64,000 nt of DNA from Thermoclostridium stercorarium subsp. stercorarium DSM 8532 (GTDB taxonomy: Bacteria; Bacillota; Clostridia; DSM-8532): assembly GCF_000331995.1 (NCBI RefSeq), contig NC_020134.1, positions 1,711,465-1,775,464 of the forward strand. The letters run 5' to 3'. A program made the position numbers and the translations under genes. Numbering within the stretch: position 1 is the first letter of the stretch; the number at the start of each line of letters is the position of its first letter. The notes beneath the pieces were generated by a model. That model was not told where the DNA came from. It did not search any database and worked only from the letters and a program-made list of their open reading frames with translations. Shown one piece after another: positions 9,079 through 18,415 of this stretch.

Positions 9079-10020
9079 ATGATTCCATTTCTGAAAAACG
9101 CGATAATAGCAGGAACACCGCTTACTTTCGGAATATTGGGAGCTATGTACAATGAAAAGGCGGGAAACTTAAATCTTGGAATTGAGGGAATGATGCTTTT
9201 AGGAGCAGTGGCAGGCTTCCAGGTTGCGCTGCTTACAATGAACCCTGTTCTTGCCCTGCTTGCCGCAATGGTTTTCGGTGCCCTTGGTGCATTGATATAT
9301 GCCTTTCTGACCGTGACTTTGCGGGCAAATCAGTCGGTAACCGGGCTTGCGCTTACAATATTCGGAACGGGTCTGTCCAGATTCTGGGGTAAGCGCCTGA
9401 TGGGAACCGTTTTGCCCGAATCCTTCAGCCGTAATTTCCGCCCTCTTTCTTTGCCGTTCCTTTCCAAAATCCCTGTGCTGGGACCGATACTTTCGGTATT
9501 CCTTGAACAGGACCTGTTTGTTTATTTAAGCTACGTTATAGTAATCTTATCGGGTATATATTTGTACCATACGCGTTTCGGGCTGAATTTGAGGGCGGTA
9601 GGTGAAAATACCGCAGCGGCCGATGCTTCGGGAATTAACGTTACTCTTTACAAATATGTCCATATACTCATAGGCGGCGCATTATGCGGATTGGGCGGCG
9701 CATATCTCTCCCTTGTTTATGTTCCGTCATGGCAGGATAACATAACTTCGGGCCGCGGCTGGATAGCCATCGCCCTTGTTATATTTACTTCATGGAATCC
9801 CTACAGGGCTTTCTGGGGCGCTTTTCTCTTCGGAGGCCTTGATATTGTCGGCTTCCGCATACAGACACTGAACCTGCCCATAACAATAAACCAGCACTTT
9901 TTAAGAATGCTGCCGTATCTTGCCACAATGCTGGTCATTATCATCGGAGCGGTAAGAAAAAGCTCCAGTCATATGCCGCCAAAGGATTTGGGAAACCCGT
10001 ATTTCAGGGAAGAACGGTAA
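9079..10020 (+). CDS. ABC transporter permease (BMP/nucleoside type), second subunit
   Basis: A 313-residue permease corresponding to YufQ/NupQ. It has the family start GTPLTFGILGAMYNEKAGNLNLGIEGMM and the loop GENTAAADASGINV. The frame is open 69 bases further upstream, but ATG 9079 has GGAGG nine bases before it and gives the usual N-terminus, so I use that. Its stop codon lies six bases from the stop of the opposing rluD-type gene and no hairpin separates them, so the two converging transcripts probably run into each other. Confidence 0.94.
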   Translation: MIPFLKNAIIAGTPLTFGILGAMYNEKAGNLNLGIEGMMLLGAVAGFQVALLTMNPVLALLAAMVFGALGALIYAFLTVTLRANQSVTGLALTIFGTGLSRFWGKRLMGTVLPESFSRNFRPLSLPFLSKIPVLGPILSVFLEQDLFVYLSYVIVILSGIYLYHTRFGLNLRAVGENTAAADASGINVTLYKYVHILIGGALCGLGGAYLSLVYVPSWQDNITSGRGWIAIALVIFTSWNPYRAFWGAFLFGGLDIVGFRIQTLNLPITINQHFLRMLPYLATMLVIIIGAVRKSSSHMPPKDLGNPYFREER

Positions 10021-10026
10021 CTTGTC

Positions 10027-10947
10027 TCAGTCTCTGAGGAAATCAAGAAGTTTTATGAAATCTTCGGGAAGTTCGGCTTCAAATTCCATATATTCGCCGG
10101 TGGTTGGATGTTTCAGTCTCAAAAATCTTGCATGGAGCATCTGACCACCGGTGAGTTTTTTTGTGCTCCTTCCGTACAGCGGATCCCCATATACCGGATG
10201 GTTAATATAAGCCATATGCACCCGTATCTGGTGGGTTCTTCCGGTTTCGAGCCTTAATCTCACATAAGTGGCTCCTTTAAGGCGTTCCAGCACTTCAAAA
10301 TGGGTTATCGCTTCTTTGCCTTTTCCGGGCACCACAGCCATCTTTTTTCTGTCGACGGGATGGCGGCCTATCGGTGCATCTATAACACCTCTGTCCTCCC
10401 GGATTATTCCCTCCACAATTGCATCATAAACCCGTTTCATACTGTGTTCCTTAAGCTGGAGGGCAAGAGACTGATGGGCCTTGTTGTTTTTAGCCACGGC
10501 AATAAGCCCCGTTGTATCCTTGTCAATACGGTGTACAATGCCCGGCCTTATAATGCCGTTTATGTCCGAAAGCGAATCCCCGCAGTGATAAAGAACGGCA
10601 TTTACAAGCGTATTGTCCTCATTTCCGGGGGCAGGATGAACCACCATGTTTCTGGGTTTGTTAATTATCAGTATATCCGAATCCTCGTAAACAATATCCA
10701 GCGGAATATTCTCCGGTTTAACCCTGAGCGGTTCGGGTTGAGGAACATATACCGTTATTTTCATGCCGGGATATGTCCTGACTTTTGCCTTTGTGCTTTG
10801 TCCGTTTACAAGAACAAGGTTGTCTTCTATGAGTTTCTGAATATAATTTCTCGACACATCTGGAATTTTCCCGGACAGAAAAGCGTCCAGCCTCTGCCCC
10901 GCCTCGTTTTCGTCCACTGTTATTTCAATTTCCCTGTTTTCACTCAT
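10027..10947 (-). CDS. RluA/RluD family pseudouridine synthase
   Basis: A 306-residue enzyme with an N-terminal S4 RNA-binding domain (about 15-75) and a pseudouridine synthase domain. The catalytic motif HRIDKDTTG contains the probable nucleophile Asp142; INKPRNMVVHPAPG and RTHQIRVH are also family motifs. By type it should modify 23S rRNA, but the exact site cannot be told from sequence. It overlaps the upstream lspA by four bases (ATGA), with GAGG before the ATG, the usual lspA-rluD coupling in Firmicutes. Confidence 0.94.
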   Translation of the reverse strand: MSENREIEITVDENEAGQRLDAFLSGKIPDVSRNYIQKLIEDNLVLVNGQSTKAKVRTYPGMKITVYVPQPEPLRVKPENIPLDIVYEDSDILIINKPRNMVVHPAPGNEDNTLVNAVLYHCGDSLSDINGIIRPGIVHRIDKDTTGLIAVAKNNKAHQSLALQLKEHSMKRVYDAIVEGIIREDRGVIDAPIGRHPVDRKKMAVVPGKGKEAITHFEVLERLKGATYVRLRLETGRTHQIRVHMAYINHPVYGDPLYGRSTKKLTGGQMLHARFLRLKHPTTGEYMEFEAELPEDFIKLLDFLRD

Positions 10948-11447
10948 TCGTCATCCTCACCTGCACCAGCCATTAAGTCTTCTGCTGCCGCATTTTCTTT
11001 TTTTGGTTCCTTATAGATGAAAAGCACAAAAAACACAAGAAGAAACGTACCAATGTTTATGCAAATATCAGCAACATTAAAGACAGGATAATCATATCCG
11101 AAAATATAAAAATCAAAAAAATCGGTTACTTTTCCGCGGATAACACGATCAATCCAGTTTCCGGCTGCGCCTGCCAGAATAAAGGAAATCGCAAGTCTTA
11201 GCAATTTCTGTTTATTCTTTATCATCACATAAATCAGTATGCCACAGATTATAACAGTCAGTATTATAAAAAAGTACCTGCCGTTTTTGAGTATGCCGAA
11301 GGCAGCGCCGGTATTTTCCACATGGGTAAAATAAAAAAAGCCGGGGATCACTTCGTTTCTTACCCCCAAGGGGAGATTATCCCTCACGTACGCCTTTGTT
11401 ACCTGATCCAATGCAAACAACACGGCTATTAAAATCGTCCAGAACAT
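10944..11447 (-). CDS. lspA: Lipoprotein signal peptidase LspA
   Basis: A 167-residue type II signal peptidase that cuts prolipoproteins at the lipidated Cys. It has four membrane segments. The catalytic aspartates are Asp109 (GKVTDFFDF) and Asp127 (FNVADICI), 18 residues apart as in E. coli LspA; VENTGAAFG and AGNWIDR are conserved. The cytoplasmic tail is unusually acidic (ends MAGAGEDDE). The ATG follows GGGGGAAATTAC. It is coupled to the pseudouridine synthase gene. Substrates in this window include the two lipoprotein binding proteins. Confidence 0.96.
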   Translation of the reverse strand: MFWTILIAVLFALDQVTKAYVRDNLPLGVRNEVIPGFFYFTHVENTGAAFGILKNGRYFFIILTVIICGILIYVMIKNKQKLLRLAISFILAGAAGNWIDRVIRGKVTDFFDFYIFGYDYPVFNVADICINIGTFLLVFFVLFIYKEPKKENAAAEDLMAGAGEDDE

Positions 11448-11593
11448 GTAATTTCCCCCTTTGTACCCATATCAGTATACCCGCTCGTTCACGGCAATGT
11501 CAACCCGGAATTGACATGCCGCCTTTTTAAAATACCTGTGTTTTCAAAAGAAATACCTGGACTGTCATTTGCCCGCGTTCAGAATAATAACCA

Positions 11594-11884
11594 GCATGTC
11601 ATTTGAGGACGAAGGACGACTTTGAAGATGCTTATAATACAATAAAATATGAAAATTTCCGTAAGCTGATGGATATTTGTTTCGAACTGGCATCATATTT
11701 TTCTTTTTCAAAAGCTCCTTGATCCTTTGCATTCAAAACCGGTCTTGCCAAGGAATTAAAACCTTTCTTTGTAAAAAACATCAAATCAGGAAGCAGCCGA
11801 AAAATTCTTCAGCTCGGCAAATGGAAACATAAAGAAGATGATCCCTTTTTTATGGCGGATATATCAAGTGTTTTGTCATCCTGA
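11594..11884 (+). pseudogene. Degenerate small ORF with an in-frame stop
   Basis: One frame reads protein-like sequence through a TGA at 11720-11722: DAYNTIKYENFRKLMDIC and FELASYFSFSKAP, then stop, then SFAFKTGLAKELKPFFVKNI and later GKWKHKEDDPFFMADISS, ending at a TGA at 11882-11884. The TGA could come from a TGG tryptophan codon by one change. No good start codon or ribosome site precedes it in this frame; an ATG at 11596 lies in another frame. I do not recognise the family. It sits between lspA and the SpoIID-like gene on the opposite strand. Confidence 0.45.
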
Positions 11885-11893
11885 ACAAAAAAA

Positions 11894-11933
11894 GTAAAAA
11901 ACAAACGGAGGCTTGCCTCCGTTTGTTTTTTAC
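11894..11933. terminator. Bidirectional intrinsic terminator
   Basis: A 19-bp perfect inverted repeat with a two-base loop: core acggaggc/gcctccgt flanked by A-run and T-run on the two sides. It ends the SpoIID-like gene (stop at 11942, minus strand) and would also stop plus-strand transcripts. Confidence 0.85.
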
Positions 11934-11941
11934 CAATACGT

Positions 11942-13582
11942 TCATTCAATCGTTACACCCTGGAAATAATGCTTCAGTATCTGGTCATAGGTATACCCCT
12001 GTCTTGCGAACCCTTTCGCTCCTTCCTGGCTCATACCGACACCATGCCCCCAGCCTCTGCCGCTGAAGGTATATACATCGGACGACATGCTTATCTTGCG
12101 TATATTGTTTCCACTGCCTATAACTGAGGCTGTAGCAAGGCCCGAAGAAGACAGCTTCGTCGCTCCCGATTTGGATACCACAGTTCTTCCGTCAAGAGCG
12201 ATTGTCAGTAAAGAACCGTCGGCGGTTTTCACCACAACGTTTCCTGCCGATTCAATGGTGTATTTCTGACTGTTAAGGTTAAATATCAGCCTTGTATCCT
12301 GCTTGTAATACGTCACTGAGCCTTTGGTTCCCGTTATTCTCAGCACTGTTACGCGTCCGGATGATGAATACTCTTCCGCACTCACCGAAATAATATCTCC
12401 AATATCCACACCGCTTCGAAAAAGTATTTGCTTTATTTCCGCGGCTGTTAAGGTTTTTTCCCAGATATAATTGCGTGCAGTCTCGGACTCGTACGGATCA
12501 GGAACGCTCACCAGATATGGAATTTCCGAGCCCCATACTTCCGAAACATTAGCCGTCATACCTCCGCTTGAGGCAAAGTAGAAAACCTGGGCCAGCTTGC
12601 CGTTATACATTATTTTCTGACCTCTGGTTTCGTCCACCGCTCTGTTCGTGGCAGGTCTTTCAGCGTCGTATCCGTTATATACTTGGGATGAAACCGTATC
12701 CGTTAAATCAAATCCCCATTTTTCGTATTTTCCGATATTCTGGTATGTGTAAGTCCTCGCAGCCACCGCCTGCGCCTTAATGGCTTCAATCGGCGCATCC
12801 GCCTCTATTTCCGATGGGACAACCCCGTATAGATATTCTTCGATATTAAGTATGTTAATAAGGGTAAGGTCACTGTCGGTATACCTTCGTATTTCTATGT
12901 AATTTCTGTATCTTTTTCCGTTTACCGTCAGTATATAAGGATTGTTTTCAGGCTTAGGGTGCACCTGAAGATAACCGTTTTCACCACCGTAAAGCAAAAT
13001 AACGTTAAAAGCAGAATCGTAAATAACAAGCCTTTTTGAAGTCTCAGGGAGTACTGAAATGTCTGCAACCCCCAGCCTTTCCCTGACAACCGGAATATCA
13101 TTCTCGGCGGATTTCTTGTCGGGGTAAAATCCTGCCCAAACCTGCCACCCTCCGTCATAGGCCACGTATGTTATTATGCCTGATTTATTATAGGTTTCGG
13201 CAATACTTTTCGCTGTGTCATAGTCTGCGACTGTTCCGCCTATTTTCAGATGCCACGGACCCATTGCCTGTCCTGCCGAAGGAATTCCCTCTGTCGGTGA
13301 GTATTCCGCAATTCCATTTTCTGTTCTTATGAAATATCCGTCTTTTCTTATTATAACGGGCTTGTTGCTGTTGTGCTGATACAGCAGAGTAAAGGTGTTA
13401 TTTCCGTAATAACCTATATTTAGGCCCTTCTCGGCATTAACCTGAACGCTTGACACCGCGTCGCTGCCGTAATTTAACCCCACTCTGACCGTATCGGGAT
13501 ACGAGGCTGCTAAAGAATTAAAATCAGAAACGCAGAACAAAATCAGCAAAATCAAAACAGCGGAAAAAAATTTTTTCTCCAT
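11942..13582 (-). CDS. SpoIID/LytB-domain protein with SPOR domain
   Basis: A 546-residue exported protein. A signal peptide (about 1-25, ends SLAAS) is followed by a beta region, a SPOR-type peptidoglycan-binding domain (about 105-185: PWHLKIGGTVADYDTAKSIA and YDGGWQVWAGFYPDKKSAE), then the SpoIID domain (from about 225: INILNIEEYLYGVVPSEI, AQAVAARTYT, FYFASSGGMT) and the conserved end FSGRGWGHGVGMSQEGAKGFA. SpoIID proteins are lytic transglycosylases acting on glycan strands without stem peptides during spore engulfment; LytB-type paralogues act in vegetative cells, and which one this is cannot be told. GAGGGGC precedes the ATG. A terminator follows. Confidence 0.93.
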   Translation of the reverse strand: MEKKFFSAVLILLILFCVSDFNSLAASYPDTVRVGLNYGSDAVSSVQVNAEKGLNIGYYGNNTFTLLYQHNSNKPVIIRKDGYFIRTENGIAEYSPTEGIPSAGQAMGPWHLKIGGTVADYDTAKSIAETYNKSGIITYVAYDGGWQVWAGFYPDKKSAENDIPVVRERLGVADISVLPETSKRLVIYDSAFNVILLYGGENGYLQVHPKPENNPYILTVNGKRYRNYIEIRRYTDSDLTLINILNIEEYLYGVVPSEIEADAPIEAIKAQAVAARTYTYQNIGKYEKWGFDLTDTVSSQVYNGYDAERPATNRAVDETRGQKIMYNGKLAQVFYFASSGGMTANVSEVWGSEIPYLVSVPDPYESETARNYIWEKTLTAAEIKQILFRSGVDIGDIISVSAEEYSSSGRVTVLRITGTKGSVTYYKQDTRLIFNLNSQKYTIESAGNVVVKTADGSLLTIALDGRTVVSKSGATKLSSSGLATASVIGSGNNIRKISMSSDVYTFSGRGWGHGVGMSQEGAKGFARQGYTYDQILKHYFQGVTIE

Positions 13583-13683
13583 CTCTGCCCCTCTTTATCC
13601 TTTGTATTTTTCTTTTATTATATCGGGTTAAAACGACAGTGTACATAGGTTCAGGATGGGATTTTACAAATTGTTACGAAAAT

Positions 13684-14793
13684 TTAATTTTTTCCATGGA
13701 TTTTCTCCATAAGTTTTTCATAAAAGAGATCGGGATCGACAGGTATCTCCACCCAGTCGTCCAGCCATGACGACAGATGCATCGCGTTCGATATCTGAAG
13801 CCCGTTAATGCCTTCAATTCCCGGGGCTAAAAGTTTTTCACCCTTCAGGATTGCATTTACAAAATTTTGTGTGATCTCCCTGTGCTGTCCTCCCTGCCCC
13901 GGCTCAACCGGAATTTCACATTTCCAGCATTCTGGTTTTGCGATCTTTCCGCCGTCATATTCACGATTGAATTGCCTTTCCGGAACCCTTAAACGGTAGA
14001 ACGTAAGTTTTCCGTCTTCAATAACAATTTTCCCTCTGTCCCCAATTATTTCAAAACGGTTGGTTTCAGGTGTCATTGCGGTAGACGTGACAAATACGCC
14101 GGTTGCTCCGTTTTCGTATTCAACAAAGGCCGTTACGTCATCTTCCACTTCAATGTTATGATACTTTCCATAATAACAGAAAGCCCTTACCCTTTTCGGC
14201 ATTCCGCAAATCCACTGCCACAAATCCAGCTGATGCAGATCCTGGTTTAGTAAAACGCCACCGCCTTCGCCGGACCAGGTAGCGCGCCATCCGCCGGAAT
14301 CATAATAGCTTTGCGGCCTGTACCAGTCAATAATCCAGTTTGTTCTTTTGATCTCTCCAAGTTTCCCCGATTTAACCAAGTCCCTTGCTTTCTGGTACAC
14401 CGGATTTGTCCTTTGATTATACATTATTCCGAACACTCTGTCGCTTTTACCGGCCACTTCGTTCATCTCCAGCACCTGCTTAGTATACACCCCCGCCGGC
14501 TTCTCTATCAACACGTGAAGCCCGTTTTTCAGAGCTTCAACTGCCATCGGCGGGTGTTCGTAATGGGGTGTCGCCACAAAGACCGCATCCACTTCACCGC
14601 TTGCGATCATCTTTCTGTAATCATCAAACAGTTTAACGTGTGGGTAAAGCTCCTTTGCCAATCTGAGCCTTTCGGGATTTATGTCGCAAATACATGACAA
14701 AACGGCTCCCGAAACCTCGCCGTTTCCCAAATACCTTGCATGGTTTGAGCCTATAACTCCAAAGCCAATAAGCCCCATTCTTACCAATTTCAC
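13684..14793 (-). CDS. Gfo/Idh/MocA family NAD(P)-dependent sugar dehydrogenase
   Basis: A 369-residue oxidoreductase. The Rossmann start GLIGFGVIGSNHARYL (8-23) binds NAD(P), and LIEKPAGVYTKQV carries the catalytic-region EKP lysine. The C-terminal half has the alpha/beta dimer domain with GGGVLLNQDLHQLDLWQW. Substrates in the family are inositols, cyclic or nucleotide sugars; none can be assigned. Start is GTG at 14793 with GGGAGG eight bases before. It lies 77 bases after the epimerase gene, a pairing typical for inositol or sugar acid pathways, opposite to an AraC regulator. Confidence 0.92.
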   Translation of the reverse strand: MKLVRMGLIGFGVIGSNHARYLGNGEVSGAVLSCICDINPERLRLAKELYPHVKLFDDYRKMIASGEVDAVFVATPHYEHPPMAVEALKNGLHVLIEKPAGVYTKQVLEMNEVAGKSDRVFGIMYNQRTNPVYQKARDLVKSGKLGEIKRTNWIIDWYRPQSYYDSGGWRATWSGEGGGVLLNQDLHQLDLWQWICGMPKRVRAFCYYGKYHNIEVEDDVTAFVEYENGATGVFVTSTAMTPETNRFEIIGDRGKIVIEDGKLTFYRLRVPERQFNREYDGGKIAKPECWKCEIPVEPGQGGQHREITQNFVNAILKGEKLLAPGIEGINGLQISNAMHLSSWLDDWVEIPVDPDLFYEKLMEKIHGKN

Positions 14794-14870
14794 AACAAAG
14801 ACCTCCCGATTAAATATTTGTGGTTTTCAATTAATTAAAAAATCAGCTGCCTTAATCGAAACACTGTTCT

Positions 14871-15731
14871 TCAGCGGTTTATCCTGCTCAAAATGTCCCT
14901 GAGAGCCTTAACGGCGATTGCAAACTTGCCAGGTCCGCTTTCTTCCATGATGCTTAAGTCAAGCGATTTTTCCAATTCTGCAAGGCCTTCAAAGGAGCCA
15001 AGGTGTGGTTCAAGAGATAAAAACATTTCCCCGTAGGTGGAATTGTTTATGCCCTGCAAAATATCCTGAACCTTTCCGTCTCCGAAGCCCGACGGAACCA
15101 CTTTCCCGTTTCCAAACAGCGCGTCTTTGATATGCATATAGCATATATAGGGTTTCAGAAGATTATAAGCTCCGGGATATGTTTCCACATGACATTGCAC
15201 GAAATTGGCAGGATCAAAAACCGCCCTGACATAATCCACATTCATTGACTTAATAATATCCACGCATCTCTCCGGTGTATCCCCGTATATTCCTTTTTCA
15301 TTTTCATGGGCAAGAATAAGACCTGTATTCTTAGCCGCTTCGACAAAACGATACCAGCGCTCCAGCACTTCATCGCGGTATTCTTCTGGTTTTCCTCCTT
15401 CAGGTATATAGAAACTGAACATACGGACATATTTCGTCTCCAGTATGCCGGCCAGCTCGATCGCATGCTTGAATTTGTCAAGATGCGGTTCAAACTCATC
15501 CTTTATACCTATTTTGCCTATCGGGGAACCTAAAGCCGAAACTCTGATTCCATTGTCATCCAGCATTTTTTTAATTTCACTGACTTCCTTTCCGGTATAG
15601 TCGGTAATTGTTTTGCCGTAAACTCCCCTGACTTCAATAAAATTAATATTAAGTTTTCTCAGTTCCCTAATCTGTATTTCCAAATCCCTGTCAATTTCGT
15701 CCGCAAAGCCGCTCAGCAGAAACCTTGCCAT
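14871..15731 (-). CDS. Sugar phosphate isomerase/epimerase-like TIM barrel protein
   Basis: A 286-residue AP-endonuclease-2-fold protein (xylose isomerase-like TIM barrel). Metal-binding residues are suggested by IEVRGVYG, ILAHENEKG, AVFDPANFVQ and the HIKDA motif near residue 200. I use ATG 15731, which has GGGGAGG seven bases upstream; the frame is open 36 bases further. The family includes tagatose 3-epimerases and inosose isomerases. The following gene is a Gfo/Idh dehydrogenase, so the two probably work on one sugar or cyclitol. Confidence 0.9.
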   Translation of the reverse strand: MARFLLSGFADEIDRDLEIQIRELRKLNINFIEVRGVYGKTITDYTGKEVSEIKKMLDDNGIRVSALGSPIGKIGIKDEFEPHLDKFKHAIELAGILETKYVRMFSFYIPEGGKPEEYRDEVLERWYRFVEAAKNTGLILAHENEKGIYGDTPERCVDIIKSMNVDYVRAVFDPANFVQCHVETYPGAYNLLKPYICYMHIKDALFGNGKVVPSGFGDGKVQDILQGINNSTYGEMFLSLEPHLGSFEGLAELEKSLDLSIMEESGPGKFAIAVKALRDILSRINR

Positions 15732-15898
15732 AATCCATCCTCCCCGATTGTTACCCTCACATGTCATAGAGGTAACGAAAATTGCTTTACGCCATACAAC
15801 CTATATTATAGAATAAATTATAGCCATATATATGGCTTTCATTGTTTAAAACATTGCATATCAGGCTGTTTTAAAATTCCGGAAGGGAACGAAAATCA

Positions 15899-16738
15899 AT
15901 GCTTGAAACTTTAAATAACGAGATCATATGCATAAAAAACCGGACACAGAATCCGATGGACAATTACAAAATGGATTTCCACCTTCATGACGACTATGAA
16001 ATTTATCTGTTTTTATCGGGCGGAGTCCGTTATTTTATTGAGAAAAACTCGTATGATCTCTTACCGGGCGACATACTTCTCATGCGGCCAGATGAAATAC
16101 ACAAAGCCACTTTTAAATCGAATGAAACTTACGAAAGGATAATTCTTAATTTTCCCGAAAGTGTCCTTAAGTTTTTTTCCACAGAAGGTCACGACCTCGG
16201 GTACTGCTATTTTAACCGCCCTCATGGCGAAAAAAACAGGCTGAACACCACAGATGACGAGAAAAATGAACTTATTGCCCTTTTTGAAAAGCTGGTTATG
16301 GCTGATACATATAAAAAATTGTGGAGTATTCAGCTCAAACTTGCAATTTTCCTCGAAATCATGGTCAAAATCAACCGTATTTTTTCGGACGAAACCCGTA
16401 CCGCACCGTCCACGCAGCGTCATCGAAACCTTATCCCCATACTTGAATTTATAGATCAAAACCTTGATAAGGATCTTTCTTTAAAAACCCTGCAGAAAGA
16501 ATTCTATATTTCCGGATCACATCTGTGCCAGATTTTCAGACAAACCACAGGTTTCACGCTGCATGAATACATAATGTACAAAAGAATATGCAGGGCAAAA
16601 CAGTGTCTTATTAACGGCGAAAGCTCGTACAACGCAGCTGTGAAATGCGGTTTTACCGATTATTCCAATTTCTACCGTGCTTTTAAAAAAGTTACCGGAT
16701 ATTCGCCAAGAGAGTATTTAAAACAGATTTCAAAATAA
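15899..16738 (+). CDS. AraC family transcriptional regulator with cupin sensor domain
   Basis: A 279-residue regulator. The N-terminal cupin (about 20-95: FHLHDDYEIYLFLSGGVRYF and LLPGDILLMRPDEIHKA) is the likely ligand domain; two helix-turn-helix units lie at about 180-275 (LSLKTLQKEFYISGSHLCQIF and the GFTDYSNFYRAFKKVTGYSPREY signature). ATG 15899 follows AAGGGAACG. It is divergent from the epimerase/dehydrogenase operon and is the best candidate to control it. Confidence 0.92.
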   Translation: MLETLNNEIICIKNRTQNPMDNYKMDFHLHDDYEIYLFLSGGVRYFIEKNSYDLLPGDILLMRPDEIHKATFKSNETYERIILNFPESVLKFFSTEGHDLGYCYFNRPHGEKNRLNTTDDEKNELIALFEKLVMADTYKKLWSIQLKLAIFLEIMVKINRIFSDETRTAPSTQRHRNLIPILEFIDQNLDKDLSLKTLQKEFYISGSHLCQIFRQTTGFTLHEYIMYKRICRAKQCLINGESSYNAAVKCGFTDYSNFYRAFKKVTGYSPREYLKQISK

Positions 16739-16798
16739 ACATGTAAATAAATTTATAACATGTCAAAATTCAGCTTTATCTGGTGTTATTTTTCTGAT

Positions 16799-16911
16799 AT
16801 ACTTATTACTATTGATAAAAGTAAGTATAATCTGAGGAGACTGTTTAGCCGATAAATACATTTGGATACATATTCCGTAAAATACACAATCTGTTACAGA
16901 AAGTCTCCTCA
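16799..16911 (+). promoter_or_regulatory. dacF upstream region with two inverted repeats
   Basis: ATACTTA (16799-16805) and TAAGTAT (16822-16828) form an operator-like repeat. Just after it, TGAGGAGACT (16833-16842) and its exact complement AGTCTCCTCA (16902-16911) could fold into a long-range stem enclosing about 60 bases, ending before the dacF ribosome site. Sequence shows the repeats; any regulatory role is inference. Confidence 0.35.
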
Positions 16912-16949
16912 CACAAAGGATAAAGGTAAAAGGAGAGTGTTTTCGCATC

Positions 16950-18281
16950 ATGTACCGCTATAAGCGAATAACAAGCTTGATCGTCGCAGTTGTAACCGTG
17001 TTTTTGCTTTCGGTACCAGGGACCGTTACCGTGTCTTATGCCGAAGATGACATTGAATTGACCGCAAAGGCAGCAATTTTGGTGGAAATGGAGACGGGAC
17101 AGGTTTTGTATGAGAAAAACGCCGACATGAGATGGTCACCTGCCAGTACAACGAAAATCATGACAGCACTTGTGGCCCTTGAAAATGCTGATATTAACAC
17201 CAAAATGAAAGCGTCGGCGACCGCAATAAACTCCATCCCCCTTGATTACGGAATTGCAGGTATAAAGGTTGGCGAGGAGTTAACACTTAATGATCTTTTA
17301 AATTTTGTGCTGATTATATCGGCAAATGAAGCCGCAAACGTAATTGCTGAAAATATTTCTCCCACAGGGAGAATTGAAGATTTTGTGGATATGATGAATA
17401 GGGAAGCCGAAAGGCTTGGCCTTAAAAATACCCATTTTACCAACTCATACGGGCTTGATGAAGATAACCATTATTCATCAGCACGTGATCTTTCAATAAT
17501 GGCACGGGAAGCCATGAAATATCCTGCTTTCAGGGAAATAGTGGCAAAAAAGGTTGTTCCTCTGCCCGATACAAATTTAAGAAAAAGCAGTGAATGGGAA
17601 AACTGGCACATTGAATCCACAAATAAGCTCTTAAACAGTACCTCACAGTATTATGACAGGGTTACAGGAATAAAAACGGGGTATACCGATAAAGCGGGAA
17701 GATGCCTGGTGTTCTCTGCGATAAACAGTGAAGGCCTTGAACTGGTCGGGGTAATTCTCGGCACCGACAGTTACGATACGTTGTTCAAAGAATCTCAGGC
17801 TTTACTGGAATATGGGTATAAGAATTACAAATTCCAGACTCTGGCATCCGACGGCGAATATTATGGCCGCTACGAAGTTGCTGACGCCGTGGACAATACC
17901 CCTGTTGATATACAAATACAGGGCGAAGTGACTCATCTTCTGCCTGTTTCGTCAGAAAAACTTCAGGCTTCCATAACGGTAAATGAAACGCTGAACACGC
18001 CGTTTTCCGCACCTATTGAAAAAGGTCAGGTTTTAGGCACAAAAACATGGTATTACAACGGTGAAGAAATAGGCACAGTTCAGCTGATCGCAATGAATGA
18101 CGTTGAAAAAACAATGTCTGCAAAAATTCGCGACAAAATTATTGAGATTGTGAATAACAAAAAGTTAAGGATTATAACAATCATTCTTTTGGTAATAATT
18201 ATAGTTTTCATAATACTCCGGGTTATTTTAAGGGGTATTTCAAGACGTAGAAAATACAGAAGCCGTTATTACAGGTATTAA
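16950..18281 (+). CDS. dacF: D-alanyl-D-alanine carboxypeptidase, DacF type
   Basis: A 443-residue penicillin-binding protein that removes the terminal D-Ala of peptidoglycan stems. The signal peptide ends near residue 31. Active-site motifs are complete: STTK (Ser66, Lys69), SAN (124-126) and KTG (242-244). A C-terminal PBP5-type beta domain (about 290-380) is followed by a membrane helix (IITIILLVIIIVFIIL) and a basic tail, so the protein is anchored at the C-terminus. AAAAGGAG lies rather far (14 bases) from the ATG. DacF is a sporulation-linked paralogue in Bacillus; in Clostridia it may also act in growing cells. Confidence 0.95.
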   Translation: MYRYKRITSLIVAVVTVFLLSVPGTVTVSYAEDDIELTAKAAILVEMETGQVLYEKNADMRWSPASTTKIMTALVALENADINTKMKASATAINSIPLDYGIAGIKVGEELTLNDLLNFVLIISANEAANVIAENISPTGRIEDFVDMMNREAERLGLKNTHFTNSYGLDEDNHYSSARDLSIMAREAMKYPAFREIVAKKVVPLPDTNLRKSSEWENWHIESTNKLLNSTSQYYDRVTGIKTGYTDKAGRCLVFSAINSEGLELVGVILGTDSYDTLFKESQALLEYGYKNYKFQTLASDGEYYGRYEVADAVDNTPVDIQIQGEVTHLLPVSSEKLQASITVNETLNTPFSAPIEKGQVLGTKTWYYNGEEIGTVQLIAMNDVEKTMSAKIRDKIIEIVNNKKLRIITIILLVIIIVFIILRVILRGISRRRKYRSRYYRY

Positions 18282-18359
18282 AAAATTTTAGTTACAGAGC
18301 GAAGTTTTCGTCTGAAAAATCAAATTTTGCTGAACCTTTCCATTTTAACGTGAAATTAA

Positions 18360-18396
18360 GGCAAAAGGACGGTTAAATACCGTCCTTTTGCCGTTT
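18360..18396 (+). terminator. Intrinsic terminator after dacF
   Basis: A perfect 13-bp stem (ggcaaaaggacgg and complement) with a 7-base loop, followed by a short T-run. It lies between the converging dacF and kamA genes. Confidence 0.75.
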
Positions 18397-18415
18397 AAAA
18401 CAATTTTAAAGCCTA

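Noticed and set aside
10300-11016. 238-codon plus-strand frame opposite the pseudouridine synthase and lspA genes
   Set aside because: It lies antisense to two genes with clear catalytic motifs; its product has no recognisable domain and no ribosome site.
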